In this document: in pieces, positions 1 to 12,415 of the stretch
How the letters are laid out: each line of letters starts with the position of its first letter
How positions within the stretch are numbered: the first letter of the stretch is position 1
DNA from: Daphnia pulex
Lineage: Eukaryota > Arthropoda > Branchiopoda > Diplostraca > Daphniidae
Assembly (NCBI RefSeq): GCF_021134715.1
Contig: NC_060028.1
Location: forward strand, 2,130,501-2,194,500
DNA length: 64,000 nt
Direction: 5' to 3'
The notes under the pieces: model-generated
Database searches by the model: none
What the model was told of the DNA's origin: nothing
What the model saw: the letters and a program-made list of their open reading frames with translations, nothing else
Made by a program: the position numbers and the translations under genes

Positions 1-1029
1 TAGTGTGAGTAAAGAATACTGCACATAACTCGCAATTCATTACGTTTGCTCAAGGGCAATGTGTTAATAAACATGGAAATTGTTGTTTTGCTGCGGGAAC
101 AATTGGTAGAATTTTAAAAAGAGTGCGAACTGCGAAGTATTTTGTTTAACTATTAAATTAGCGTATGAACAGAATCATTTGCGTCGCAATCGCAACGGTA
201 TGCGTGACTTGACATCTTGTTGATAACCACTACAAGGACGCCATCACTTAAGAATTAGCAGTAGGCTACTCCTTTAATTGGAATTCGAACAAACACTCGG
301 GTTATACATAAGACAACCGGTACCAGCAGAAAGGCAAAACAGAAAGTTTGACGTCCTTTAACCTGGTTACCAGCAATGTTGCGCAATTCTTCAGGCTATT
401 GAGAATTCCGTTTCTACAATATTCCTACAACTTAATCATATTCCTGTCCTCATCATTATGAACCCCGTTAGACAGTTAAGGCCCGTTTTTATTTCCGTTT
501 TTTATTGTTGGATTCACAGTTCACTTGTTATATTTCCATCTATTGTTCGACAGAAAAATCCTACATTCACCAAGGCAATTCTCAATTAAACATGAACAAA
601 TTTCCATTTCTCTTACTCCTCGACTTTCCCTTTAATTTTAAATAAATAATAGTTTTTTCAGATGAACGAATCATTTTCAAATGGGAATAATGTAAAAGTA
701 AGTAGAGGTTCGACACTCACCGCTAGATGGCGTTGCCAGATATTCTCAAACGTCAAAATTAAAAAGTAGATAAACATTTTCTTACGGCACTTGAACGCGT
801 AGTCGTCCTTCGTGTGTTCTCGTTGCTTAATAAAACCGGTGGTGTAGCTCAGCAATTTACAGTTTGTTTTCAGACCTCGAGTCGGAAAGTCCGTGCCCAT
901 CGCGTGGCGAGATTGCGTGAGTGAAACTTGAGTTGAGGCTCTGATTCTCCTTAGTCATTGAGTACATCCGATCTTTGGTAAAGTTGAAAAGGTGAACTGT
1001 GTGTTGTATAACATCTGCTGCCAATCATC
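1..1029. other. Upstream flank of the Patched-related gene; no gene seen
   Basis: No coding exon with protein-like composition was recognised on either strand. The last 100 or so bases before the ATG at 1030 probably hold the 5' UTR of the following gene. A CTAGATGGCG element lies at 723-732 (see the findings on this motif). Confidence 0.4.
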
Positions 1030-4000
1030 ATGGATGTAACCGATGCCGAATATCAATGTCATAAGCAAAACACGTCGAGTCAGGCCAAATCTTGCGTGAA
1101 TCGGGCATCTTTTGTCTTCATGGCCAATTTTGAAAACTTCTTCTTGAGGTTAGTGATTTGAATTCATACTTTTCTCTTGTTTAGTTGTAGACCTTGAGAC
1201 TGTCTCGGTGCTGTAAATGCAAAAAAAAAAGCCAACACACATTTCGTACATGGGTACGGTGCACAAAAACTGTTTCCACTTCACCAACTTTTACTCTTTT
1301 CAAGGCTAGGTTGAATAGTCGTCTGCTTGCGCATCCCCTACTACAGAAAATACAAATATGAATTATTTTTTGGTTTAATAACGTCGATATATTGTTTTTA
1401 AAATTATTTCGGAGTAGAGAAGATTTATTTGATTCGCTAATTGCTAGTAGGTTACACAGTCAGGATTTTATTTTCGAGTCAGCCGTATGACGTCATGTGT
1501 TTATTTTTGCTATGGGCGTAAATGATGTAATAATTAGAATTCTTTTGGCCAACGCTGATTACCCTTCTTACGACTTTGAACATCATTTTTCACTTGAGGG
1601 TGTCCCACGTGTACCTGCTGTGTAACTAGGCGTCTTTGGATTCAAATCGTACAATCAACAACCATAATCTGATACCGTACCCGGCGAACCTTCTCTCCGT
1701 GACGTGACTTGTAGAAAGAAAGTTCATTTTAATCGCCTTGAAGCGAAAAATATTATTGTTGAAATAATTAGACAAACACGGACGTGAATCTAGCCCGGAG
1801 TGATTGTGTATGCAAAATCGTTTCCTCTCCCAGAAGAATTCAGTAGAATCCAGTGTCAATAATAAGGCTCTTCATGTGTTTTGCTTAAGTAGGTTAAAAT
1901 TCGAAAGATTGCTTTCATTTGCATCGTTTATCTGAAACAAATGTTTACATTAGTGTTGCACGACCGATGTGAGTTTATCATGAATCTGCACTTGCGCACT
2001 TCCTCGGTGAGGTTACGGCAACCGTTAGGCCAGTGCTAAATAGGCTTGTAAACAAGGTTGCTTTATCCAAATGCCATGATGTACATTTTTAAAAGCTGGA
2101 CATGGTCAAAGATTAAAAGAAAATTGAATTTTACTTTTTTTTTCTTTCCAGATGGGGTATCACTGTAGCCAAAAACCCGTGGACTTACATCATCGGCAGT
2201 ATTGTAATAGCAGCTACATGTTCGATAGGGTTGCTGAACTTTACAGCCGAAAACAGGCCCACTAAACTTTGGATCCCGCAAGATTCGGGTTTCGTACACA
2301 ATTCGGAATGGCTTCAGGAACATTTCCCTAACGAGATACGACTGCAATCGTGGGTCTTGGTCGACGATGATGTACTGAGGCCTGAAACTTTTCTTTGGGT
2401 GAGTTATTCTTCATTTCTTAAAATTAAGCCAGGCCTACAATCTTTTTTTTATTGATTTTTTATTAATTTAAAAAAATGATTTGATAGATGCTCGAACTTC
2501 ATGATAACATAACCGAACTTGCCTCAACTAACGGATACAAATGGAAGGATGTTTGTTTCAAGTAAGATTGAGTAACCATGTGGGTGGTGTCGTAGTGAAT
2601 CATAGAATTAATTTTAAAAAAATTATTTGATGTATAAGGATCCCAGTTGTAACTGAACCAGAGACCAAGCGAAGAAGGAAACGACAAACCAATAGCAGTG
2701 AAATCGAATCTTTTGGTTTCGAGGATTTCGATTTTGACGGGTTCGATTCAAATTTTGAAGATATTTCAGCTCCTGCCCTAGATCCCAATTTCGAACCGGC
2801 CATTGATCTGCCTATTGGTAAACAAATTCAAAAACTAAAAATGGCTGTCGAAAAATGTGTATAATTTCCATTGATCCTAAAAATAGGAATATTCTGCGAC
2901 ATCGTGGAAGGGCTGGAAGAAGCTTGTTTAGAGAACAACATTCTAGATATCTGGAATTATAAAAAGGAAGTCATCAGTAAACTTTCCAGACAGGATATCA
3001 TCAATGCCATCAACTCTGTTGAAAGGAGTAACCTTACCAGGGTCCAGTACAGCAATCTGATCGGCCAAGTAAGTTTTGCCTCCCTCTATTAGGTTTTTTG
3101 ATTGTCCGACTTTAATTTCATTTGCGGTGTATTGGCCTTAGCCGCGTTACAACGAATCGGGGCATATCGTCGGAGCTGGTTCGGTGCTCGTGCAATTACT
3201 CACGCGTGTCAACTACTCACTGATCACCCATGACGCAACGTCAAACGACGCCGGAACGGGGGACCTTGTAAGCGAATTCGTTTTTTATACGAATACATTA
3301 GTTGCTACTCGGACGAATAGGATATCGCAGAATTGAATTTGCAATCATTTTTAGGTTGATCCCATTAGTCTTGAATGGGAAGGAGCCTTTGTCAACCTGC
3401 TCCACAATTTCACCGTCACTCTCAACAATTCAAACTTGTATTACATGGCTTCCAGAAGGTAATGTAACTCGAGACATAATTTATTCTTTATAGCTTTTGG
3501 CTGTTTTTACTTATACACTTCTCTTGATTTTAATCAGTTTCGGAGATATTAGTTCGGCTACCATCCTTGGTGATGTGCGACTCCTCTCCGCTGGAATTTG
3601 CGTCGTTTTCATCTATGTTCAGCTGATGCTGGGCAAATTCAATTTGGTTGAACAACGCGTAAGAAGAGAAGAACCTTGATGAATTCTTTTGCCGGCGGAG
3701 GATTTTTTGTAACGCTAACTTGTATTTCTGTTACCAGGCATTTCTTTCCTTAACTGGAATAGCTTCGGTTGCTATGGCCATCTTGGTCAGCTACGGCCTT
3801 TGCTCTGCGTTCGGGGTCTTCTACGGGCCCGTGCATTCCATATTGCCGTTTTTGTTGCTGGGCATTGGAATCGACGACATGTTCGTCATCGTTCAATGTT
3901 GGAGCAACTTGAACAAGGAAGAAATGAAGAGATCATTGCCGGTTCGAATTGGCATCACCATGAAACACGCCGGCGTGAGCATCACGATTACATCAGTCAC

Positions 4001-6102
4001 CGATTTCGCAGCTTTCGCCGTTGGGGCCACAACAGTAATTATGCAAATTTCTTTTTTATCTTTTCATTTAGCGACTTTTAATTAACCGGGGGGTCTTGAT
4101 TGTAGGTTTTGCCATCGCTGCGATCGTTTTGCATATACTCTGCCGTGGGGATTTTAGCTACTTACCTATTCCAGGCGTCTTTTTTCGTTGCCTGGCTGAC
4201 ATTGGACCAAAGGTGTTTCAATTTTTATTTGCGAAAAGTCATTGAAGAGCATTCTTAACTGGTTTCGTTCAACCTTTAGACGAATTGAAAGCCATCGCGA
4301 CGGCATGCTTCCCTGCTTCGTCCACCGTAACTGGAAACCCAGCACTTTGTCAAGGATTGAACCTCTCCAGGTTTTCTTTTCGCGCATTTTGGCCAAATAT
4401 CTCTTCAAATGGCCAGCCAAGGTACTGTACCATTTATCTGCATAGGCGGCGTTCAATTAATCTGATCGACTGACCAACCATTCAACAGGTTTTTATCTTG
4501 ATTCTCTCCGCCTTTCTGTTGGGTGTTAATACCTGGGGCTCAGTCCTTATGCGTCAAGAGTTCAACCCGCTTTGGTTCATTCCAACTTCGACATATCTGT
4601 CTCAATACTTTTCGACCATTGAGAGCCACTATCCTGACAACGGGCAATTGGCTTCGATTTACATTCAAACGACAAACTTGTCCAGCAACTTGGACCAGCT
4701 CGAAGCCTTAATTGACACCGTGAGGAATGAAACGCAAATCGTGAGCCAAGTGGACGACTGGTTTACTGGGTTCAAGGACTTCACGGCCAAGCGGCACGCT
4801 ATTGGTAAGCCAAACTTGAGTTTCTAAACGAGTTTCTTCTCAGGGCATTCTTATATTTTGTTTATTCGTACTTTCACATTACAGACTGGTCGAGTCAGAA
4901 TATGACAGACGAGCAATTCTCGACGTACCTGAAGAATTATTTGTTTACCCAAAAGGGAGCGAAATTTCGCAGTAATTTTAAATTTGAAAAATCTTTGGAA
5001 TGCCGTTCTTCTATCGCTCCACCTATTTCGGTAAGTTTTCGTTATGTTTGTTGGCTTTTGCGCACATTTTAAAAATGTTATTTCAATTTTTCTTTACAGA
5101 TTACGAATTTTGATTTTGTCTTTCGGCCGTTTTCTGGCAGAGAAGAGCACATCCCCGCCATGAGACGGATTAAAGAAATTGCGGAAGAATATTCGCTTGA
5201 ATTCGGTAGTCATGTGTTTGCCTCCGCCCGGATATTTTCGTCTTGGGAAACGGACGAAGTAATTTTTTAAAAATTTTGACACCTGAAGAATTTTCAGTTT
5301 CTACAATGTTTTAAATTCTTTTTTATCAGGTTATCATGGAAGAACTTTATCGAAATTTGGCTATAGCCATGGTCTGCGTCTTTGTCACAACTTTTATTCT
5401 CATTGCAAACTTGTTTGCGTGTCTACTGGTTCTCCTTTGCGTTGTCTTAACCTTGGTAAAATTTATTTCTTGTTTTTGATTTGAAATATGTTGCTAAACG
5501 TTTTTATTTCTTTTTTTTTTATAGATTTGCGTGAACGGATCTATGCACTTTTGGGGACTTACAATTGACACTGTGTCTTGCATTAACTTGGTGTTGGCGA
5601 TCGGACTTTGCGTCGATTACGCTGCCCATGTCGCTCACACTTTTATGACCAAAACTGGAACCCGAAACGAACGTGCTGCTGCCACCATTTCCTCTATCGG
5701 CCCGGCCGTTTTTCATGGTGGTTTCAGCACATTTTTGGCCTTCATTTTCCTTGCGAATTCCGATTCGCACGTTTTCCTCACGTTTTTTAAGGTATTTAAG
5801 ATTTTGATTATTAGTTTTTATGTCAAGTTTCTCAAGTTCTTTTCAACTTTCTTTTGCAGATATTTGTCCTCGTCGTTGCATACGGGCTATTCCACGGATT
5901 ATTATTTTTCCCGGTTGTTCTTTCTTTAGTCGGCCCAGCTCCATTTGATGTAGCCGCTCCACCGGATGTCGAAGACAAAGCCGTCACCGCCGAAGAACTT
6001 GAACCGCAATTGAGTCATCGAGAAAAGTCAGATATTGTAAAAGTTCGTACGGAAGAAGAAATTCCAATTAAGGGAACAACGGAAGCGGATAGTAATCTTT
6101 AA
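1030..6102 (+). CDS. Patched-related / PTCHD3-like sterol-sensing-domain membrane protein
   Basis: Seventeen exons join to 2955 nt (984 aa) with correct phase throughout: 1030-1148, 2152-2398, 2488-2561, 2639-2817, 2887-3068, 3142-3267, 3355-3458, 3538-3658, 3738-4034, 4106-4212, 4280-4421, 4489-4804, 4885-5030, 5100-5258, 5330-5455, 5525-5791, 5860-6102. The protein has the RND/Patched layout: a first membrane segment near residues 50-70, a large extracellular loop, a sterol-sensing-type block (SFGDIS.. through FIYVQLMLG), and two membrane proton-path motifs, GIGIDD (Asp430/431) and GLCVDYAAH (Asp846). A charged cytoplasmic tail follows. Family knowledge suggests a proton- or cation-coupled lipid or sterol mover, or a Hedgehog-pathway relative. 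It is shorter than true Patched and lacks its long tail, so the Ptr/PTCHD3 group is the better name. A dibasic-rich site (TKRRRKRQ, residues 156-163) lies in loop 1. The start is the first ATG giving an open first exon; the substrate is unknown. Confidence 0.9.
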
Positions 6103-7019
6103 AAAAAAAAATAATAATAATAATAATGCCGATTTTATTTATTTCTGTTTATAAAAAGCGAAAATGAAATCTGAGATTGACTGTTTTCGCTTTACACGTT
6201 TAGTTGATTGTTTTAAGGTTTTTTTTTTAAATTTTTGTCTTAAGGTGAAATGTCCGTATACGTCTAAAACCAGTTTCCCTTTTCTAAAATGCACAAGTAA
6301 TTCCTACTGATTGTGTAGCGTCAGTAGCCGGATTCTTATGCGCATCACCATGGGATTCGCCCCTCTAAAAACTTAAAATGTCACATGTGATAGTTAGTTA
6401 AAACTGGCGTCATTGTATGTATTTTCTCATTGAACCCACCCAACAGTTATTGAAAATTATTGTTGGTGTCGTATGTAAAAAAAAAAAGACCAATCTTGAT
6501 GTACGGATCGATGCGACTTTTATAATCCACTTGGAAACACAAAAATGGATCACTCAATAGTGTTGGACTAACTGTATAGCTTAGAATAATTGCTCTTAAT
6601 ACTTAATAATTTCACTTAAATTGTGTACCTGAATGCATGCATATACAGTCACAATTGAAAGTTCAAGGCACTGATATGTTTCAATATAGATTTCTGGTTA
6701 TTTCATTTCCGTTGCAATTATAAAATAGAGAAAGGAGTTTGAATAGTTTCGATTGCGACAGCCGAAACTTTTTAACAGTCACGAATTTCTGTGAATGATT
6801 ATAAAAACGGTTGATTTCATTTACTTTCCAATGCATTTGGTATGTAATGCAGGGCAAAAGCTGGTGAATTGGTGATAGTATTATAAATACATTAGTCAAA
6901 TAAATCAGGACTTTTGCTTGAGCAGGTACATATCGATTAGAAAGTAAAGATCCTGGCAACTAGCGTCGCGCGCAGCTAGTTCACCTATTTAGGAAACGGC
7001 CGTGGTTAAGAGTTTCAAG
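6103..7019. other. 3' UTR of the Patched-related gene and intergenic DNA
   Basis: A short (AAT)n/(TAA)n run directly follows the stop codon. The rest is AT-rich with no supported gene. It should contain the 3' end of the upstream transcript and the promoter of the small membrane-protein gene at 7020. Confidence 0.4.
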
Positions 7020-7957
7020 ATGGCGTTTTCTGTCCTAGTCATGCCAGTTGTTGCTTTGTTTTGTTTATTCGCCGCATCCAATTGTTCCATGACTTCTGTG
7101 AATGCGTCGAACCTGATTGAAATCGCAAAAGGCAATTCTACAAGCGGGTAATTGATGGCTCTATAAACTCTGTCTCTCACAGGACGCTAGGTGGCGTCCA
7201 TTTCTTCTTACTCATTCATGCATAGTTCCGATAAATATCTTAACTTAACACAAAAGTTACACTGTTCGTTACGTGACGGATGGGTGTCAATAACTTTTCC
7301 TCCAACTTTTCTAAACATTTTTTTTGTAGCAGGAAGTTCACCGTTACATAATGGTGTCCTATCAATTCAATCGTCTGTTATTTCCAACTAAAAATGTAAT
7401 ATTAATGGAATTTCATTTTATTATTTATCAGTAAAACTCCTGAACATCGGAGTAACACTAAACCGTTGCTCCTGTCGTCTTCACTGTTCCATAACAACAA
7501 TGACACCAACACTTCGTCTGTGTGGAACTTGGCCCACTACACCAACCGGGCTGTGGATCATCGTGATCACATTTCTTCGGCGCCCACTCTACTAGCCATA
7601 ACGATTTTTGTAGGATTCACGCTGGCTGGACTATTGCTGCTATGGAGGAGATATCGTTACGCAAACAGGTAGATTTGTTTGTTTTGTTATTGCAGTAGTG
7701 ATAATAAATTTCTAATACGCAAATTTCTTTTCAGAGAAGTGATTTGTCATTATACTACACTGAACCAAGAGGTCACCCTTTCAGCGAATGATATCTTATC
7801 CTCGGAGACTAATGAAGATCACGAATTTCATCTGGACATGAGTGACGACACACCTACCAGTAGCAGTGATGACGAAGTAATTTCCGACATATTTTTAAAC
7901 TTGTACTTGAATTAAGGAACACACAATTCTGTTTTTCTATAGGAACTACTTCGGTAA
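7020..7957 (+). CDS. Small type I membrane protein with acidic-dileucine tail, unknown function
   Basis: Four exons (7020-7147, 7432-7668, 7735-7876, 7943-7957) sum to 522 nt, 173 aa, in phase. The order is: a hydrophobic N-terminal signal peptide (residues 1-20, MAFSVLVMPVVALFCLFAAS); a Ser/Asn/Thr-rich luminal stretch with several NxS/T sites; one membrane helix (about 99-117, rich in Leu/Ile/Val, ending at RRRYR); then a cytoplasmic tail. The tail holds YTTL, a tyrosine sorting signal, and ends in SSSDDEELLR. That is an acidic cluster with dileucine, like the tails of mannose-6-phosphate receptors and sortilin that bind GGA/AP adaptors. The inferred role is cargo or cycling between trans-Golgi and endosomes. 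I do not recognise the family; a FAM174-like protein is one alternative. The final exon is only 15 nt yet carries the ELLR end. Confidence 0.7.
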
Positions 7958-8556
7958 CGGCACTCCACATTTCCAGATATTTGAATTCTCCCGCCATTAA
8001 ATTTCAATCCCGTAATTTTCAAACACACTAAATTTTGGATAAATGTTCTCATTAATGCTGTGAAATTCAAATTTGATTCCAGCAAAGAATTTGGATTCAA
8101 ATTGATTTCAATGCTCATTCCGTAAAGTCGGGTTTATGGCAAGCTGGCATTGGTGCTGTAATAATCAAGTTTCGATTTTGGTGGCCCAGAAATTTATTTT
8201 CGTCTGCGTTTGTTTCTTACCCCCCTCTCTAGCGTTGCAAAACGCCATCTATGAATTCCTGAAACCGTATTGTACGTTGTGCATCATTACATAAACATGT
8301 TAAAATCATACAAAATGATTTCTTTCATTAACTTTGATCATTTTTCTACGATGTTATTAAAGTATATCTGCTCAAAATAAATTTCTCAATCGAGGCCAGC
8401 GGTTTAGAAGAATTATCCCGCTAGGGTCGCTAGTGTACACCCTCCAGTAATATTGTGGTAAAGAAGTGAGTTGGCTGGTCCGGTCTTTTCAAGACAGAGG
8501 TTGTGATCAGGTCTTTTCGTCCACCATATTGCGAGTGAAGAAAATCAGCCGATAAA
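7958..8556. other. Intergenic region and 5' UTR of ATP synthase gamma
   Basis: No gene was recognised. A minus-strand ATAGATGGCGTT element lies around 8241-8252. The 60 or so bases before 8557 probably form the short 5' UTR of the ATP synthase gene. Confidence 0.4.
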
Positions 8557-9952
8557 ATGTTCAGCCGAACAGCAGCAATTATTCCACAATGGTTAGTTAA
8601 AACTAATTTAAAGTTTGCAGAAATTTACGTGTTCGAAAATTACTGTGCTTCAATCGGTGGAACTATAATCTTAAAATACGAATGATAGTCGTAGTTTTTC
8701 AGGTACAGCCGGCATGCGAAACAACACAAATAAACTTAAACTTTGTGATCAGAATCGAAATTTCATTTTTTTATCAATGTTATATAATACGAACGTATTC
8801 CACATATTTTTTAAAATTAGTATCGCGATTTATTTTATGAACTAGATGAGATGTGCTAAGAATGTTGAATCTAATTGTAAACGAGTTATTGATTATATTT
8901 CCTTTTGTCTATCCTCAGCAGCCAGCAGGTGCGTGGCATGGCTACATTGAAGATGATCTCCATCCGTCTCAAGTCGGTTAAGAACATCCAGAAGATCACC
9001 CAGTCCATGAAGATGGTCTCAGCCGCTAAATACACCAAGGCTGAGAGGGAATTGAAATTAGCTCGCCCTTATGGAATTGGAGCACAAGAGTTTTACAAAA
9101 AGGCTGAGGTCAAAGGTAGGTTATCAAATACTAAAGTGAATTTCAAAAAGAAAATCTAATTTTGCTCATGTTTTGTATGAAGATGAGGAGGGTGATAAGG
9201 GACAACTGATCATCGCCGTTTCATCCGATCGTGGTCTGTGCGGTGCAGTCCACTCATCGATTGGCCGTATTGTAAAAGCCGATATTGTTGCCAATCCCAA
9301 CACCAAAGTAGTCATTGTTGGTGACAAAGTCCGAAACATTTTGCAAAGGTATGGAATTATACAATTTATGTAAACACAAAAATGTAATCATTTTTATTCT
9401 GTTTTTAGGCTGTATGGCAAGAACATCGCCATGGTAGTTACTGAAGTTGGTCGCAAACCAGCTGTTTTTGGTGATGCTGCCGTTATTGCGCAAAGCATCA
9501 TCAACTCCGGTCTAGAGTTCAGCAAAGGAAAGATCCTGTTCAACGCTTTCCGAACAGTTGTATCTTTCCGTACGACTGAAATGCCATTGTACAGTCAGAC
9601 TGCCGTGGCGAACGCTTCCAAGCTACCCGTTTACGACTCCCTGGACAGCGACGTCATTCAATCCTACACCGAGTTCTCATTGGCCTCGCTCCTCTTCTAC
9701 AGCATGAAGGAGAACGCCACTTCTGAACAATCCTCTCGTATGACGGCCATGGACAATGCTAGCAAAAACGCAGGTAATTTCCTCCCTTATTAAATCCAAA
9801 CTTTATTCAAGTTACTGATCCACTTTATCTCCTCTTAAGGTGAGATGATTGATAAACTGACGATGACATTCAACCGTACCCGTCAAGCTGTCATCACTCG
9901 AGAGTTGATTGAAATCATCTCCGGTGCCGCTGCTCTGGAAACCAAAAACTAG
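8557..9952 (+). CDS. ATPsyngamma: Mitochondrial ATP synthase F1 gamma subunit
   Basis: Five coding intervals after a tiny first exon (8557-8591, 8919-9115, 9183-9348, 9409-9773, 9840-9952) sum to 876 nt, 291 aa, in phase. Residues 1 to about 20 are basic and hydroxylated, as in a mitochondrial presequence ending near RGMATLK. The N-terminal helix ([23 protein letters not shown]) and the C-terminal helix ([25 protein letters not shown]) form the rotating coiled coil of F1. The central part has the [14 protein letters not shown] motif typical of gamma. The protein is the central stalk rotor that couples proton flow in Fo to ATP synthesis in the matrix. Length fits insect homologues (just under 300 aa). 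The gene is convergent with WDR4, only about 250 bp away. A damaged copy of exon 4 lies at 15308. Confidence 0.96.
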
Positions 9953-10118
9953 ACCAGCATTCTTAGGAAAAAACCAAGTCGAAAACGCATCGCTCATCAT
10001 CCACCAGAGCAAAAAGTTTTGTAGTAGAGTAAATAAGAAGAGATCGTTATACTATGCCTACGTCCCACACTGTAAAATGAAAAGTAACCCATGGTCATCT
10101 TCTATTGGTTGGTGAAAC

Positions 10119-10124
10119 AATAAA
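10119..10124 (+). terminator. Poly(A) signal AATAAA of ATP synthase gamma
   Basis: A canonical AATAAA lies 167 nt after the stop codon, followed by an A-rich run. It lies before the 3' end of the convergent WDR4 coding region at 10207, so the two transcripts may touch or overlap slightly. Confidence 0.7.
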
Positions 10125-10206
10125 AAAAAAGCCAAATGCCAACTTTTAATTGTGTATTATTCAAGGGAAAAATTGAATTTACAGAGATGAAGGAATGTAA
10201 AATTGT

Positions 10207-11890
10207 TCATTCAACTCGTAATCGTTTGGGGCTGGACGTGATGTCTGAATTTTCAGCTTTTGGTTTAACTTGTTGCTCTATTTTACGTTCGCGATACACT
10301 TGCACGTTATCGAACCATCGCTTAAACAACGGTTTCAAATCGCCGTTACACGTCTGGACACACTCTAGAAAGTTTGGAATTATTCAATAGTAAAGGAAGC
10401 TTCAGGAAAACAAATTCGACTACCTTGAACGATCTTGAGATGGCTGAGGTTTGTTAGTAGGTTACCAACTACAGCGGATTCTCCAAGGGTATACAGGAAA
10501 GATTCATCCTTGCCAAAATATTCAATAGGGTTTGAGGCGCTGTCTGTTAACACGTAAAGACTTCCACTTTCGGTAAATGCAGCTTCTAAAGGTTGAGCAA
10601 CGAACGGCAGCGTTTGCCGCTGAAATTTGGTCTCGGCACCGATAATTTTGAATAAGAACACCGTCTTGATTCTGTGAGATTAAAACACCATGAGTATTGA
10701 ATAAAGCGAAAATGTGGGGGGAAAAAAGACTCACCTATCAAGCAAAACCGCCGCGATACTCATGGTTTCTGAGGCATTATACACTACTACAGATCGAACT
10801 GCCTTTTCCATTTCTTCATCTGAAGTTTCCTTCAAGGTCTCAGTATGCAACATCTTACCATCCAGGTAATCCCAGACTCTTAGTGTCCCATCCTATTGAA
10901 CGACCAAGAAATTAAATCATTTCATTAAATCTAAAGGATAAAAAAAGAAAAAAACCTACACCGGAGCCTGATAGTAATAAATTATTTTGAATAAAAGCCA
11001 AAGATGTGATAAATTCAGTGTGTCCCAAACAATATGAATGTATATTGTAAGCATTGGGTAGGCAAGAAACCCTGATTTTTTCATCTCTTTCACTAGTGAT
11101 GACAAATTTGTTATCAGATGAGACAACCTAATAAATATAACAATAAGAAACTAGTAAGTTTATTAACCAAGTAAAATACTTCAAGAAAAATAATACCACA
11201 GCTAATAGCATGGAAAGATGTCCCAGAATGAGCTTTCCTTGACCAGTTGGTTCATTCAGTGAGTAAGTAAAGCAATCACCAGCTTTGTCTAGAAATTATA
11301 TGAGGTAAGCAATAATCCAATCCTTTGAATATAATGATCTGACTAATATAAACATTATTACCAGCCACTAAAAGCTGACTGCTGTCAGAATTAAATGTGA
11401 GGGAAGAAACTTTCCTTGCTGCTTTCCACTGTTTCAAGACATCCATACTGGATAATTTCCAGACTGTTAGATTTTTATCTGATGTACAGACAGCCAAGAA
11501 TGAGGCACACGGTGATAATGCAAGGCAAGTACCCATTTTTAGATGAGAGTAGTCTTCTGAATGTGTGTTCCTAAAGTTAAAAAATCTGTGTTACAGTGTT
11601 CTAAAATATACTAGTATCCTTTTACTAACTGAGAAATTTTATCAGGTTGTTTGTTTTCTGTTTTTGGTTCTTGCTTGGTTTTCTCAGCATGGCTTTCTGG
11701 TAGAAGTGGTATAGAGGCATGTTTCAAAATACCAGTCCTGCAAATAGTAAATAAGCAAACACGTTTAACATTTTTCCCACCCACGTATGAAGGAACACGC
11801 ATGCAAGAACACCTACGTTGTATCTAGAGTCAATATAGAAACTTCTGAGCCGATTGCAATCAAGTTTCCACGTGCTACGAAAGGAGCCAT
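10207..11890 (-). CDS. Wdr4: WDR4/Trm82, non-catalytic subunit of tRNA (guanine-N7) methyltransferase
   Basis: Eight minus-strand exons (11817-11890, 11630-11737, 11362-11570, 11197-11288, 10960-11127, 10735-10892, 10424-10671, 10207-10364) sum to 1215 nt, 404 aa, in phase. WD40-type repeats are visible, for example ALSPCASFLAVCTSDKNLTVWKL, DNKFVITSERDEKIRVSC and LLLSGSGDGTLRVWDYLDG. The stretch HTEFITSLAFIQNNLLLSGSGDGTLRVWD and the end LKPLFKRWFDNVQVYRERK are diagnostic of WDR4 (wuho in Drosophila, Trm82 in yeast). Family knowledge: it holds METTL1/Trm8 and supports m7G46 formation in tRNA variable loops. A Lys/Glu-rich linker (residues about 43-60) interrupts the early propeller. The donor of exon 5 was placed at GTAGGT, because the nearer GT two bases upstream breaks the frame. 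Confidence 0.93.
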
Positions 11891-12415
11891 CGTTCACCAA
11901 GTTTGCAGAAGTTAAACTGATGAAGTCTAGACTCTAGACGTCAGCCAGACGACAACACATGCCTTGCGTTGGCGGTGGCGCCAAAACCGGCATCGGTTTG
12001 AAATACGAAAAAAAAATTCAATGTTCAATATAAAATATGAGCGCTTAAATAATTATCTAAATTGCATATATTTCAGATGGACATAATAGAAACGTGAGAT
12101 AATTTTGTTTGTATATTTGTTGTACTCGCAATGTTTTTAAAATAATTTTGATTGTAGTTTCTGAATCCCTTATAGAAGCATCTCATTGCCATAGCCCAGT
12201 CATTCTAGGAAAGCCTTTTGGATACCTAACGCCCATGGGATTTATAATAATGTATATTTTCTCCACCCTTCTGATTCCCTTTCTGATTTCGCCATTATTG
12301 ATTCACTGTACATTGCAGCCGTTTCGTCAGTTTTGTCGTCTCTACAAAGCCGTACATTCGCCTGGATTTCCGATTGAAAAGTTGTGAATTGTTCTCACAG
12401 TTTCTTGAGTTAAGG
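11891..12415. promoter_or_regulatory. Shared upstream region between WDR4 (-) and the LRR gene (+)
   Basis: WDR4 starts at 11890 on the minus strand and the LRR gene has its best start at 12416 on the plus strand, so these 525 bases probably serve as a bidirectional promoter. An open frame upstream of 12416 (hydrophobic, FSTLLIPFLISPLLIH) has a plausible acceptor near 12157 but no clear family match, so I did not include it in the gene. Confidence 0.4.

Noticed and set aside
12109-12387. Possible hydrophobic first exon of the LRR gene
   Set aside because: Open frame with a membrane-like stretch, but it ends in a stop just before 12416 and no donor joins it in phase.
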